DNA of 64,000 nucleotides from Pacificispira sp033344895. Its GTDB lineage: Bacteria; Pseudomonadota; Alphaproteobacteria; UBA8366; Aestuariispiraceae. Location: assembly GCA_965229685.1 (NCBI GenBank), contig OZ245920.1, forward strand, positions 3,100,001 to 3,164,000, given 5' to 3'. The notes under the pieces were generated by a model. That model worked only from the letters and a program-made list of their open reading frames with translations, did no database searches and was not told where the DNA came from. The position numbers were made by a program, and so were the translations under genes. Below are positions 19,428 through 28,127 of this stretch, in pieces. Within the stretch, counting starts at the first letter, position 1, and every line of letters begins with the position of its first letter.

Positions 19428-20020
19428 CGCAGCAACTCCGCCGCGGTGACGATGGCACTCGCCACATCGCCGATCTTGCGGCCTTGATCCATCGCCGTCC
19501 GACGCAGCAGGGTATAGGCCTCCTCCTCCGACAGGCCGCGGGCGCGCATCAGGATTCCCTTGGCGCGATCGATGGTCTTGCGTTCCGCCAGGGCCGCCTT
19601 GGTCGCATCCAGCTCCTTGCGCATCCGGCTGATCATGCCGAAACGCGCGATCGCCGCGTCCAGCACGGGTTTGATGCGTTCCTTGCGCAAGCCGTCGACG
19701 ATATAGGCGCTGACCCCGGCTTCGATCGCCGCGCGGGTCAGTTGCGTATCGCTGCGGTCGACGAATATCGCCACCGGCCGGTCCAGCGGTGTGGAGGCCA
19801 GCGCCAACCCTTCCAGCACGTCGCGGCTGGGATTCTCCAGGTCGATCAGGACGACATCCGGTTTCAGGTCTTCGATGCGCCGGGCGAAACCGGATTCCTC
19901 GCCGATGACCGAAACTTCGTATTCTCCGGCCTCGCGCAGCCCGTCCACGATCATCATGGCCCGGTCGCGATCTTTCTCGATTACGGCGATGCGCAATCTG
20001 CTGGTTTCGGCGTTGGTCAT
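19424..20020 (-). CDS. nasT: Nitrate antiterminator NasT (response regulator-like, ANTAR domain)
   Basis: 198 residues. Residues about 8-125 are a CheY-like receiver domain (LRIAVIEKD, KPDVVLIDLENPSRD with the aspartate position, GVSAYIVDGLR). Residues about 135-195 are the ANTAR RNA-binding three-helix domain: ERKTIDRAKGILMRARGLSEEEAYTLLRRTAMDQG. It binds the paired hexaloop hairpins of the leader at 18129-18185 and prevents termination before nrtA; NasS antagonises it. The start has only a weak ribosome site, and a perfect palindrome lies 7-21 bp upstream of it. Confidence 0.93.
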   Translation of the reverse strand: MTNAETSRLRIAVIEKDRDRAMMIVDGLREAGEYEVSVIGEESGFARRIEDLKPDVVLIDLENPSRDVLEGLALASTPLDRPVAIFVDRSDTQLTRAAIEAGVSAYIVDGLRKERIKPVLDAAIARFGMISRMRKELDATKAALAERKTIDRAKGILMRARGLSEEEAYTLLRRTAMDQGRKIGDVASAIVTAAELLR

Positions 20021-20026
20021 GCCTAA

Positions 20027-20041
20027 TGTTGCGATGCAACA
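20027..20041. promoter_or_regulatory. Perfect palindrome TGTTGCGATGCAACA before nasT
   Basis: Six-bp arms TGTTGC/GCAACA separated by GAT, ending 7 bp before the nasT ATG. As DNA it could be a repressor operator; as RNA it would form a hairpin over the nasT ribosome-binding region (only TAGG is left between it and ATG). The 187 bp upstream, to the LysR gene's 3' end, should hold the nasT promoter; I could not identify a clear sigma-54 box. Confidence 0.5.
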
Positions 20042-20248
20042 TAGCCGTTGGCAATTGATTCTTTAACGGAGGCTGCTCGCCTGGTCGATGACGCCCAGGC
20101 CACTCTCAGAAACCAACGGGATAGGCAAATTCCCATCAGGCTGCCACGTTGGTCTCTGTCCGCCTCCTTACCTCGCAGCCAGAACACCATGACCCGTCTC
20201 CTACTGGAAAGAAGTTGCGCTTGGGTAACATGCCCCTGCATTTCTCCC

Positions 20249-21157
20249 TTAGGACGACATCAATGACGAAGGTACCGTCCGCACACAGGACTTCACTTCG
20301 TTCGACAACCAGTGAGAAAACAATTCTGGGATTGCGTCTGAACGACGGTTCCTGACTGCCATGTGGTATCCGTCCCGCGCAGGCGCCGACCGATCGTACG
20401 CGACCACGAGGCTGCCATCTGCGAGACAGGGGGCAGCCAGAATCGCGCTTGTCAGGGCTACCCCTGCCCCACAGCGCGCCATATCGACCGCCAGACCATA
20501 GGAATCTACGAGCTGCGCAATTTCAACGGGTGCCTCCAGCCCATTGTGTTCTGCCCAGGAGTGCCAAGAGTCCGACGTACCAACGGCCTGAATAAGCCGC
20601 AATCCCCGTACCTCTTCCCAGGTCAAGGAACCAGTTAACAGTTTCGGCGTGCATACCGGCACCAAACGGTCCTCCAGAAATGGTACGGCCCCTTCCCCGA
20701 CAAGTTCCTTTGATCCAAACCGGATATCCACGTCGGCGTCCGACAAGACAAAGTCATCCGGCCAGAGGGTGCTGCGTATTCTGATCTGGACGCCCGGATG
20801 GGCGTCGAGAAAGGCCGACATGCGGGGGGCCAGATACCATTGGGCGAAGCTGAGGCTGGTCGCGACAGTCAGCACACCATCCGGCCGAACCGGTTCGAAT
20901 ACCGCCGTGGCGGCCGTCAGACTGCTGATCGCCTTGGTCGCATAGGGCAGCAGACGGCGGCCAGCATCCGTCAAGGCCAGGCCGCGCGGCTTGCGCAGGA
21001 ACAACGGCACCCCGAACCGCATTTCCAACGACCGAACATGCTGACTGACCGCCGATTGCGTCAGTCCCAATTCGTCAGCCGCCGCCGTGAAGTTCAGATG
21101 CCTTGCCGCGCATTCAAACGCGCGGAACCAGGTCAGCGGCGGAAGTGCGCGCGCCAT
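20249..21157 (-). CDS. LysR-family transcriptional regulator (GcvA-like)
   Basis: 302 residues from ATG 21157 (GAGG upstream); a longer frame to 21217 adds residues that cover the probable operator. The N-terminal helix-turn-helix is canonical: LTWFRAFECAARHLNFTAAADELGLTQSAVSQHVRSLE. The rest is the effector-binding domain with the GcvA-like features VDIRFGS and a WHSWAEHNGL core. It is divergent from the DUF1185/monooxygenase operon, separated by 159 bp, and most likely controls it in response to the pathway substrate. A T-N11-A box sits just upstream. Confidence 0.88.
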   Translation of the reverse strand: MARALPPLTWFRAFECAARHLNFTAAADELGLTQSAVSQHVRSLEMRFGVPLFLRKPRGLALTDAGRRLLPYATKAISSLTAATAVFEPVRPDGVLTVATSLSFAQWYLAPRMSAFLDAHPGVQIRIRSTLWPDDFVLSDADVDIRFGSKELVGEGAVPFLEDRLVPVCTPKLLTGSLTWEEVRGLRLIQAVGTSDSWHSWAEHNGLEAPVEIAQLVDSYGLAVDMARCGAGVALTSAILAAPCLADGSLVVAYDRSAPARDGYHMAVRNRRSDAIPELFSHWLSNEVKSCVRTVPSSLMSS

Positions 21158-21170
21158 AGCCTCAACCTCA

Positions 21171-21189
21171 CCATTAGATTCATTAATGG
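21171..21189. promoter_or_regulatory. LysR-type operator (T-N11-A box)
   Basis: CCATTA and TAATGG form perfect 6-bp inverted arms around a 7-bp centre, containing T-N11-A (21174 to 21186). It ends 14 bp before the LysR start codon in the divergent intergenic region, the usual place for an autoregulatory LysR recognition site. Confidence 0.6.
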
Positions 21190-21316
21190 CAATGGCCGCA
21201 AATACGTCGTTTGTCAATTGAACGGGTTCCTTCGATCCTCTGCCGCAACGGAATCAGCGGCGCGAAGCCGCGAAACCCCGGGATTTCCCGGGCCAAGGTC
21301 GGGATGGAAACGCCGC

Positions 21317-21916
21317 ATGAAACCGGAAATCCGAAAACTGGTCACCGTCGAAGAGGAAACCTGGATCGAGGGCTTCAAGCCGGCGTCGCAGCCCTGGCGC
21401 ATGTTCGCCGTCGCCGCCGTGGTACGGAACCCCTGGGCCGGACGCTATGTCGAGGACCTTTCACCGGAGATTCAGGCCTTTGGTCCGGTTCTCGGCGAGT
21501 TGCTGACCGACCGGATCACGCGGTTGGCGGGCGGTGCCGATGCCATCGAAGCCTATGGCAAGGCCGCGGTGGCGGGGCTCGACGGTGAGATCGAACACGC
21601 ATCCGGGCTGATCCATACCCTGCGCTTCGGGAACCACTACCGCCAGGCGGTTTGTGCGAAGTCCTATCTTGCCTTCACCAACACGCGGGGCCCGGCGAAT
21701 GCGCCGATCGCGGTGCCGCTGATGGATATCAACGATGCCGGTCGACGCTCCCACTACCTGACCGTTCAGTTCGCTATCCCCGACGCCCCGCGCAGCGACG
21801 AGATCGTTGTCGTCCTGGGCGGCGCGACCGGTGGGCGGCCGCACCACCGCATCGGTGACCGATACAAGGATCTGGAGGCGATGGGCCATGACGTCGACAA
21901 TCCCGCTTCGGTCTGA
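21317..21916 (+). CDS. DUF1185 (amino acid synthesis) family protein
   Basis: 199 residues. It matches the DUF1185/AA_synth family: KLVTVEEETWIEGF, MFAVAAVVRNPWAGRYVEDLSPE, EHASGLIHTLRFGNHYRQAV, CAKSYLAFTNTRGPANAPIAVPLMDI. The family has a known fold but no firmly assigned reaction; members recur next to LLM-class monooxygenases and amidohydrolase-type genes in proteobacterial catabolic clusters. First gene of a five-gene operon with overlapping ends (29-bp overlap with the hydrolase). The start has no perfect ribosome site (GGGATGGAAAC precedes it). Confidence 0.8.
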   Translation: MKPEIRKLVTVEEETWIEGFKPASQPWRMFAVAAVVRNPWAGRYVEDLSPEIQAFGPVLGELLTDRITRLAGGADAIEAYGKAAVAGLDGEIEHASGLIHTLRFGNHYRQAVCAKSYLAFTNTRGPANAPIAVPLMDINDAGRRSHYLTVQFAIPDAPRSDEIVVVLGGATGGRPHHRIGDRYKDLEAMGHDVDNPASV

Positions 21917-22712
21917 GACCCGGCAGGGCATTGCCTATCTTCGGGCAGGCACCGGCATGCCGGTGATCCTGCTCCACGGGGTGGGTCTGCGTGCGGAGGC
22001 TTGGCAATCCCAGTTCGAAGGACTGTCCGCCGGCCACGAACTGATTGCCCCGGACCTGCCCGGCCATGGCGGCAGCGCGCCGATCAGCGTCCCTGCTCCG
22101 GACCTCCGGGGTTTTGCCGACCGCATCGGGGAGGCCATTGCGGAGACAGCCCGGGTCCCCGCCCTTATCGCCGGTCATTCCATGGGCGCGATGATCGCGC
22201 TGGACCTCGCGATCCGCCGTCCCGATCTGTGCTGCGGTGTCGTTGCATTGAACGCGATCTTCCAACGGCCAGACGCGGCACGTCAGGCGGTACTGGCGCG
22301 GGCCGAGGCACTGGCGAAATCTGACGATAGCGGGGTCGAGGCACCGTTGCGCCGTTGGTTCGGCGATTGTCCCGATGGCCGCAACCGGGCGGCAGCGGAC
22401 GCCTGCCGCAATTGGCTCAGCACCGTCGACCGCACGGGGTATGCCGCCGCCTATGGCGCCTTCGCTCGGCATGACGGTCCTTCACCGGTGGCCTTGCGCG
22501 GCCTGAGCGTGCCGGCCCTGTTCTTAACCGGCGCACAGGATCCCAATTCGACCCCGGCGATGTCCGAAGCCATGGCGGCGCTCGTGCCGGATGGGCGACT
22601 GCGGATCGTCGACGGGGCCGCGCATATGGTTCCTATGACCCATTGCGAGACCGTCAACGCTGCGCTGGCAGAGTTCTTCGCGGAATGCCGCGGCACGGAG
22701 GGGGCGGCATGA
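21888..22712 (+). CDS. Alpha/beta-fold hydrolase
   Basis: 274 residues from ATG 21888 (GGAGG 12-16 bp before). Alpha/beta hydrolase features: VILLHGVGLRAEAW (oxyanion HG), PDLPGHGGS, the nucleophile elbow AGHSMGAMIAL (GHSMG), an acid-bearing LFLTGAQDPNSTP, and a C-terminal histidine in GAAHMVPMTH. It resembles the RutD/MhpC/BioH group that hydrolyses carbamates, esters or ring-fission products. Its place between DUF1185 and a flavin reductase/LLM pair suggests hydrolysis of a product of the monooxygenase. Ends ATGA-coupled to the reductase. Confidence 0.82.
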   Translation: MTSTIPLRSETRQGIAYLRAGTGMPVILLHGVGLRAEAWQSQFEGLSAGHELIAPDLPGHGGSAPISVPAPDLRGFADRIGEAIAETARVPALIAGHSMGAMIALDLAIRRPDLCCGVVALNAIFQRPDAARQAVLARAEALAKSDDSGVEAPLRRWFGDCPDGRNRAAADACRNWLSTVDRTGYAAAYGAFARHDGPSPVALRGLSVPALFLTGAQDPNSTPAMSEAMAALVPDGRLRIVDGAAHMVPMTHCETVNAALAEFFAECRGTEGAA

Positions 22713-23644
22713 GCGCAATCGACGGCCACGCCCTGCGCCGGGCCTTCGGCGCCTTTCCCACCGGGGTGACGGTCGTCACCGCCCGTGCCGACGACGGAAC
22801 GCCGGTCGGCTTCACCGCCAACTCTTTCTGTTCCGTCTCGCTGGACCCGCCCTTGCTGCTGGTCTGCCCGGGACGGAGTCTGAACAGCTTCCCTGTGTTC
22901 GAGACCTGCCGCCATTTCGCGGTCAATGTCCTGTCGGAAGGACAGGAAGCCGTTTCGAACACCTTTGCCGGTTTCAAGGGGGATCGCTTCGCGGCAGTTA
23001 CCTGGCAGGATGACGCGGTGTGCTGTCCGCTGATCGATGGCGCCGCGGCCCAATTCTCCTGCAGCGCGCACGAACGGGTCGACGCAGGCGATCACATGAT
23101 CCTGATCGGCCAAATCGACACTTTCACCCATGCCGGCACGCGTGGATTGGGCTATGCCGCCGGCGGCTATTTCAGCCTGGGCCTAGAACGCCGGGCGGAG
23201 GCCGCGCCGCCGCCCGGCCGTCGTGCCTTCGCCGGGGCCATTCTGGAGCACGGGGACAACCTTCTGCTGGAAGAAACCCCGAATGGCTTCCGGCCGCTGC
23301 AGATCGCCCTGGATTCCCGGGTCGGCGCCCGCGAGGCGATCCGCCGACATCTCACCGAAACCGGAATCGAGGCGGAGGTCGGGCCCGTCTATTCGATCTT
23401 CGACGATCGCGGCAGCGGCGAATCCTTCACCTATTTCCGAGCGGTCTTGGCCGGCCCGGCGCCTTATCGCACGGGGCGCTGGGTCCCGGCCGAGGCGATC
23501 GGCGGGCTGCGCCACATATCATCCGCCCATGCAGACATGCTGCGCCGCTATGCGCTGGAACGACAGACCCGGTGCTTCGGCCTCTATGTCGGCGATGAGG
23601 CGGCCGGCGACATCCACGCATTTCCACAGGAGGCACTCCGATGA
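22709..23644 (+). CDS. Flavin reductase with C-terminal NUDIX-like extension
   Basis: 311 residues, starting within the stop of the hydrolase (ATGA). Residues 1-165 are a flavin reductase-like FMN-binding domain: LRRAFGAFPTGVTVVTAR, GFTANSFCSVSLDPPLLLVCP, FAVNVLSEGQ, GGYFSLGL. This domain supplies reduced FMN to a partner oxygenase, here surely the LLM monooxygenase gene that overlaps it downstream. Residues about 185-305 (AFAGAILEHGDNLLLEETPNG to the end) look like a NUDIX/phosphohydrolase fold, without a full catalytic GX5EX7REUXEEXGU box, so it may be a sensor or structural domain. Confidence 0.82.
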   Translation: MSAIDGHALRRAFGAFPTGVTVVTARADDGTPVGFTANSFCSVSLDPPLLLVCPGRSLNSFPVFETCRHFAVNVLSEGQEAVSNTFAGFKGDRFAAVTWQDDAVCCPLIDGAAAQFSCSAHERVDAGDHMILIGQIDTFTHAGTRGLGYAAGGYFSLGLERRAEAAPPPGRRAFAGAILEHGDNLLLEETPNGFRPLQIALDSRVGAREAIRRHLTETGIEAEVGPVYSIFDDRGSGESFTYFRAVLAGPAPYRTGRWVPAEAIGGLRHISSAHADMLRRYALERQTRCFGLYVGDEAAGDIHAFPQEALR

Positions 23645-24672
23645 AGTTCTCATTGTTCGCCCATATGGAACGGATCACCCCCGACCAGCCGCATGAGGTT
23701 CTGTATCAGGAGTTTCTGGATCTGTGCCGCATGGCCGACGAAGGCGGCATGCACGCGATCTGGACCGGCGAGCATCACGGCATGGAATTCACCATCGCGC
23801 CCAACCCCTTTATCAGTCTGGTCGATCTGGCCAGCCGGACGAAGAATGTGCGTCTGGGCACCGGCACGATCGTCGCGCCCTTCTGGCACCCGATAAAACT
23901 GGCCGGCGAGGCAGCGATGGCGGATCTGATCACCGGCGGCCGGCTGGAGCTGGGTATCGCGCGCGGTGCCTATTCCTACGAATACGAACGGCTGTCCCCG
24001 GGCCTCGACGCCTGGGATGCCGGTCAACGCATGCGCGAGACGGCACCGCTGCTTCGTCAGCTGTGGTCCGGCGACTGTGCTCATGAAGGCATCTACTACA
24101 ATTTCCCCAGCACCACCGCCTCGCCGAAGCCGGTGCAGAAGGACGGCCCGCCGATCTGGGTCGCCGCGCGGGATCCGAACAGCCATCAATTCGCCGTCGA
24201 CAACGGCTTCAACGTTCAAGTCACCCCGCTGTGGCAGGGCATGGATGAGATCGAAAGCCTGATGGACAAGTTCAACGGCGCCTGTAACGGCCGCAATGAC
24301 CGCCCGAAGATCATGTTGCTGCAGCACGCCTACGTCGCGGGGTCGCGGGCGGATGCCGAGGAAGCGGCCCAGGCGTTCAGTCGGTTCTATTGCTATTTCG
24401 GCGCCTGGTTCAAGAACGAGAAACCGGTTCGCCAGGGATTGATCGAGACCCTGTCGGAGGAGGAGATCGCGTCGAACGAGATGATGGCACCCGCCAAAAT
24501 GCGCGCCAATCTGGCAATCGGTACGGCTCAAGAGGTAACAGACCGGCTAAAGCGGTACGAAGATCTCGGCTATGACGAGTTCTCGTTCTGGATCGACAGC
24601 GGGATGAGCGCGGAGCGCAAACGGGCCTCGCTGGCGCGTTTCATCGACGACGTCATGCCGGCCTTTGCGTAA
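23641..24672 (+). CDS. LLM-class flavin-dependent monooxygenase
   Basis: 343 residues, start overlapping the reductase stop (ATGA). Bacterial luciferase-like TIM barrel: KFSLFAHMERITPD, AIWTGEHHGMEF, VRLGTGTIVAPFWHP, RLELGIARGAY, PPIWVAARDPNSHQFA. Members take FMNH2 from a partner reductase and oxygen to hydroxylate, cleave rings or perform Baeyer-Villiger chemistry. The operon partners (aldehyde dehydrogenase, hydrolase) imply that the product is an aldehyde or ester. The substrate cannot be inferred. Confidence 0.88.
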   Translation: MKFSLFAHMERITPDQPHEVLYQEFLDLCRMADEGGMHAIWTGEHHGMEFTIAPNPFISLVDLASRTKNVRLGTGTIVAPFWHPIKLAGEAAMADLITGGRLELGIARGAYSYEYERLSPGLDAWDAGQRMRETAPLLRQLWSGDCAHEGIYYNFPSTTASPKPVQKDGPPIWVAARDPNSHQFAVDNGFNVQVTPLWQGMDEIESLMDKFNGACNGRNDRPKIMLLQHAYVAGSRADAEEAAQAFSRFYCYFGAWFKNEKPVRQGLIETLSEEEIASNEMMAPAKMRANLAIGTAQEVTDRLKRYEDLGYDEFSFWIDSGMSAERKRASLARFIDDVMPAFA

Positions 24673-24687
24673 GGGGGGATCGAGCGG

Positions 24688-26172
24688 ATGAGCGAACAGC
24701 CCGATTACCGCCTCTACATTGACGGCACCTGGACCGACGGCGCGACCGGTCAGGTGATGGAGACCGTCAATCCCGCCACCGGCGATGCCTGGGCGCGATT
24801 TGCCTGCGCGGCACCGGCGGATATCGACCGTGCCGTTGCGGCGGCGACCCGCGCGCTGACCGACGGCGCGTGGCCGGCGATGACCGCGACCCAGCGCGGC
24901 AAACTGATCGCCCGCCTGGCCGATCTGGTCGAGGCCAATGCCGAGCGGATCGGCCGGATCGAAACGACCGACAGCGGGAAGCTGGCCACCGAAACCATCG
25001 GACAAACCCGTTATGTCGCCGACTACTACCGGTACTACGCCGGACTAGCAGACAAGATCGAAGGGGCGGTGCTGCCGATCGACAAGCCGGACATGCATGT
25101 CTACACCAGCCGCGAGCCGATCGGCGTGGTCGCCGCCATTGTGCCGTGGAACGCCCAGATGTTCCTGACCGCGACCAAGCTGGGTCCGGCCCTCGCTGCC
25201 GGATGCACGGTGATCCTGAAGGCGTCGGAGGTTGCGCCGGCGGCCCTGTTCGAACTGGCCCGTCTGGTCGAGGAGGCAGGTTTCCCGCCCGGCGTCGTTC
25301 AGGTCGTAAGCGGCGATGCGGAGAATTGTGCGATTCCGCTGACCTCGCATCCCGACATCGACCGTATCGCCTTCACCGGCGGCCCGGAGACAGCCCGCCA
25401 CGTCATTCGCAACTCCGCCGCCAATTTTGCCGTTACGACGCTGGAGCTTGGTGGCAAATCGCCGATCCTGGTTTTCGACGACGCCGACCTGGAAGGTGCT
25501 GCCAATGGATTGATCGCGGGGAATTTCGGGGCGTCCGGACAATCCTGTGTGGCGGGAACACGAGGCCTGATCCATCGTCCGGTTCTAAACGAGTTGATCG
25601 CGAGGATAGAAGAGAAGGCCAAGACCATCGTCGTCGGCGATCCGCTCCAGCCAACGACGCATGTCGGACCGCTCTGCACCCCGACCCAGATCGTACGGAT
25701 CGAAGCAACACTCGCCCAGTCGGTCGAACAGGGGGCTCGGATTCGGTTCGGCGGAACGCGGCCGTCCGGAATGGACGGCGGCAACTACTTTCTGCCCACC
25801 CTGGTGGAATGCCCGGACGCGCGGACCGCGACACTGTCGGTCGAGATGTTCGGGCCGGTGATGTCGCTGCTGCCCTTCGACACCGAAGTGGAAGCCGTCG
25901 CATTGGCGAATGACAGCGTCTTCGGACTTGGCTCCGGCGTGTTCACCCGCGACATTGCCCGGGCACACCGGGTTTCGAAGCGCATCCGGGCCGGCATTTG
26001 CTGGGTCAATACCTACCGCGCGATCTCGCCAATCGCCCCATTCGGCGGCTTCAATCAGTCGGGTTACGGCCGCGAAGCCGGTCTGGAAGCGGTGCTGGAC
26101 TACACCCGCACCAAGACGACCTGGATAAACCTGTCGGACATGCCGATGGCGAACCCTTTCGTGATGCGCTAG
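24688..26172 (+). CDS. NAD(P)-dependent aldehyde dehydrogenase
   Basis: 494 residues, full length for the family. Key sites: the NAD-binding PWNAQMFLTATKLGPALAAG, glutamate in LELGGKSP, catalytic cysteine in GASGQSCVAGTR, and the closing EMFGPVM and PFGGFNQSGYGRE. It oxidises an aldehyde to the acid in the cytoplasm, most likely the product of the LLM monooxygenase or hydrolase in the same operon. GGGGGATCGAGCGG precedes the ATG, 15 bp after the upstream stop. It ends the operon and meets the quiC gene tail to tail, 56 bp apart. Confidence 0.92.
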   Translation: MSEQPDYRLYIDGTWTDGATGQVMETVNPATGDAWARFACAAPADIDRAVAAATRALTDGAWPAMTATQRGKLIARLADLVEANAERIGRIETTDSGKLATETIGQTRYVADYYRYYAGLADKIEGAVLPIDKPDMHVYTSREPIGVVAAIVPWNAQMFLTATKLGPALAAGCTVILKASEVAPAALFELARLVEEAGFPPGVVQVVSGDAENCAIPLTSHPDIDRIAFTGGPETARHVIRNSAANFAVTTLELGGKSPILVFDDADLEGAANGLIAGNFGASGQSCVAGTRGLIHRPVLNELIARIEEKAKTIVVGDPLQPTTHVGPLCTPTQIVRIEATLAQSVEQGARIRFGGTRPSGMDGGNYFLPTLVECPDARTATLSVEMFGPVMSLLPFDTEVEAVALANDSVFGLGSGVFTRDIARAHRVSKRIRAGICWVNTYRAISPIAPFGGFNQSGYGREAGLEAVLDYTRTKTTWINLSDMPMANPFVMR

Positions 26173-26228
26173 GGGTCGCAGGCTTGGTCCATCTTTCCTT
26201 GATTGGCGGCCGAGGCCCGTCCCATCCG

Positions 26229-28124
26229 CTATCTGCGCGGCATTCCTTTGGGTCGCATAAATCGTTTCTGTGCGGCAATGCGGAACGGCGCGTTTGGGGC
26301 GCCGTAGCCATTGTATCCGTTCCGCCGTTGAACGATCTCGAAGAACATGCCGTTTTCGAGCGGCCTCGAGTAAATCTGGAAAAAGTCACCCTGCTGGTCC
26401 CGGTCATAAAGAATGTTCGATGCACGCATTGCTTCCATAAGGTCTGCGTCCAAATCGAAGCGCGCAGCAAGATCGTCGTAATAATTCGGAGGCATGGGGA
26501 GCGGCTGAAATCCCAGATCATGCAACTTGTCAGCAGTATGGAAGATGTCCGCTGTCAGCAGCGCAATATGCTGCACCGATGCGCCGAAGCTTTCCGCAAG
26601 GAACTCTCCCGCCAGCGTTCGATGCGTTTCCGCGCCGTTCAGCGTAATCCGAAGCGCACCTGTATCCGACTCGATGGCCTGGCTTCGGATCAACCCATCC
26701 GGATCGATTACATCCACCATCGGCGCCTTGGTCATTCGGAACAGGGCAATATAGAACAGCGACCAGCTTAGCATGTCCTGATAGGACATCGTCTGCGCGA
26801 TATGGTCCACGGCAAGCAAACGTGCGTCGGACGTGTCGCTCGCACTGTCTCCCGACGGTCGAAACTCCACGTTCCAGACGTCTGCCAGCCCTGTCTTACG
26901 ATCGATGAAATGCAAAACACTGCCGCTCAGCCCCCGAATGGCCGGGATATCCAATTCACCGGGTCCGAGCGGCTGGCTGAACGGCTTTGACCCGAGCGCC
27001 ACCGCCCGCTCGATGGTCGACGCCGCGTCCGATACCTCGATACCGATATCGCAGACCGTGGTGCCGTGCAGGGCGTAGGCGCTCCCCGCATACCCCGACG
27101 TCTCTCGGTTTATCAGGATCCGGATCTCGCCCTGCTGCCAAAGTGCGACATTCTTCGAGATGTGCTCGCCAGCCTTACGGAATCCCAGCGTTGAGAGAAG
27201 ACTTTCAAGCTTATCCGCTTCACCACCGCGGCTACAGAACTCGAGGAAGGAGGTACCCTGAATTTCACTTGGCTCGGGCAGTGCCGGCAGATCGATGGGG
27301 ACGTCTTCCTGGCGACGGCGCACCCGGTCCAACAGGAAGATGAGCGACCGATACCCGTCACGGGCAACTGCGCCTGCATCGCCGCCGCGAAACTGATCGT
27401 TAAAGATTTCGAGACTGACGGGCCCTTCATATCCGGTTGAAACAACTGCAGCCATGAAATCCGTTACCGGCAGGTCGCCTTCACCTGGCATGTTCCGGAA
27501 ATGACGCGACCAGTACAGCAGATCCATCGGTATGGCCGGCGCATCGGCCAGTTGAACGAAAAATATCCGATCGCCTGGAATCTGTCGGATCGTGTCCGGG
27601 TCGATTCCCCGACCCAGAGTATGAAAACTGTCGAGTATCAGGCCGACATTGGGATGATCGGCGCGGCGTACGATTTCCCAAGCGTCGCGATGATCGTTCA
27701 CGTGGCGTCCCCAGGCCAGGGCTTCGAATCCGATCCGAAGCCCTCGCGTCCGTGCCCGCTCACCCAGTTCCGCCAGATCGTCGGCCGCACGATCGATGCC
27801 CCCCAAGGCATGCGGCGAAACGTTTGAACAAATCAGCATGAGATCGGTTCCCAAGGCCTGCATCAGGTCGAACTTGTGCTCCGCCCGATCGAACGCTTTG
27901 TCGCGCATTGCTGATGGCAGGCCTTCAAAGTCTCTGAAGGGCTGAAACAGCAATATCTCCAGACCGCTGTCGCGGATCATGCGGCCGACCTCGTTCGGGC
28001 CGGCATCGTGGGCAATGAAGTCCTGCTCGAAAATCTCCAATCCATCGAATCCGGCCCCCCGGATCGCCGCCAGTTTTTCCTCCAGATTTCCAGCAATGGA
28101 TACGGTCGCTATCGATGTTTTCAT
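26229..28124 (-). CDS. quiC: 3-dehydroshikimate dehydratase (QuiC-type, TIM barrel fused to HPPD-like domain)
   Basis: 631 residues. Residues 1-280 are an AP-endonuclease-2-type TIM barrel (VSIAGNLEEKLAAIRGAGFDGLEIFEQDF, GFEALAWGRHVND, LILDSFHTLGRG, VQLADAP, SLEIFND). Residues about 290-630 hold two VOC modules like 4-hydroxyphenylpyruvate dioxygenase (VDHIAQTMSYQDMLSW, VQHIALLTADIF, GMFFEIVQRRNGYNGYG). This two-part architecture is the QuiC1 type that dehydrates 3-dehydroshikimate to protocatechuate. It is the last gene of the aroE-dctPQM-quiC operon, 3 bp after dctM. Confidence 0.88.
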   Translation of the reverse strand: MKTSIATVSIAGNLEEKLAAIRGAGFDGLEIFEQDFIAHDAGPNEVGRMIRDSGLEILLFQPFRDFEGLPSAMRDKAFDRAEHKFDLMQALGTDLMLICSNVSPHALGGIDRAADDLAELGERARTRGLRIGFEALAWGRHVNDHRDAWEIVRRADHPNVGLILDSFHTLGRGIDPDTIRQIPGDRIFFVQLADAPAIPMDLLYWSRHFRNMPGEGDLPVTDFMAAVVSTGYEGPVSLEIFNDQFRGGDAGAVARDGYRSLIFLLDRVRRRQEDVPIDLPALPEPSEIQGTSFLEFCSRGGEADKLESLLSTLGFRKAGEHISKNVALWQQGEIRILINRETSGYAGSAYALHGTTVCDIGIEVSDAASTIERAVALGSKPFSQPLGPGELDIPAIRGLSGSVLHFIDRKTGLADVWNVEFRPSGDSASDTSDARLLAVDHIAQTMSYQDMLSWSLFYIALFRMTKAPMVDVIDPDGLIRSQAIESDTGALRITLNGAETHRTLAGEFLAESFGASVQHIALLTADIFHTADKLHDLGFQPLPMPPNYYDDLAARFDLDADLMEAMRASNILYDRDQQGDFFQIYSRPLENGMFFEIVQRRNGYNGYGAPNAPFRIAAQKRFMRPKGMPRR

Positions 28125-28127
28125 CGC

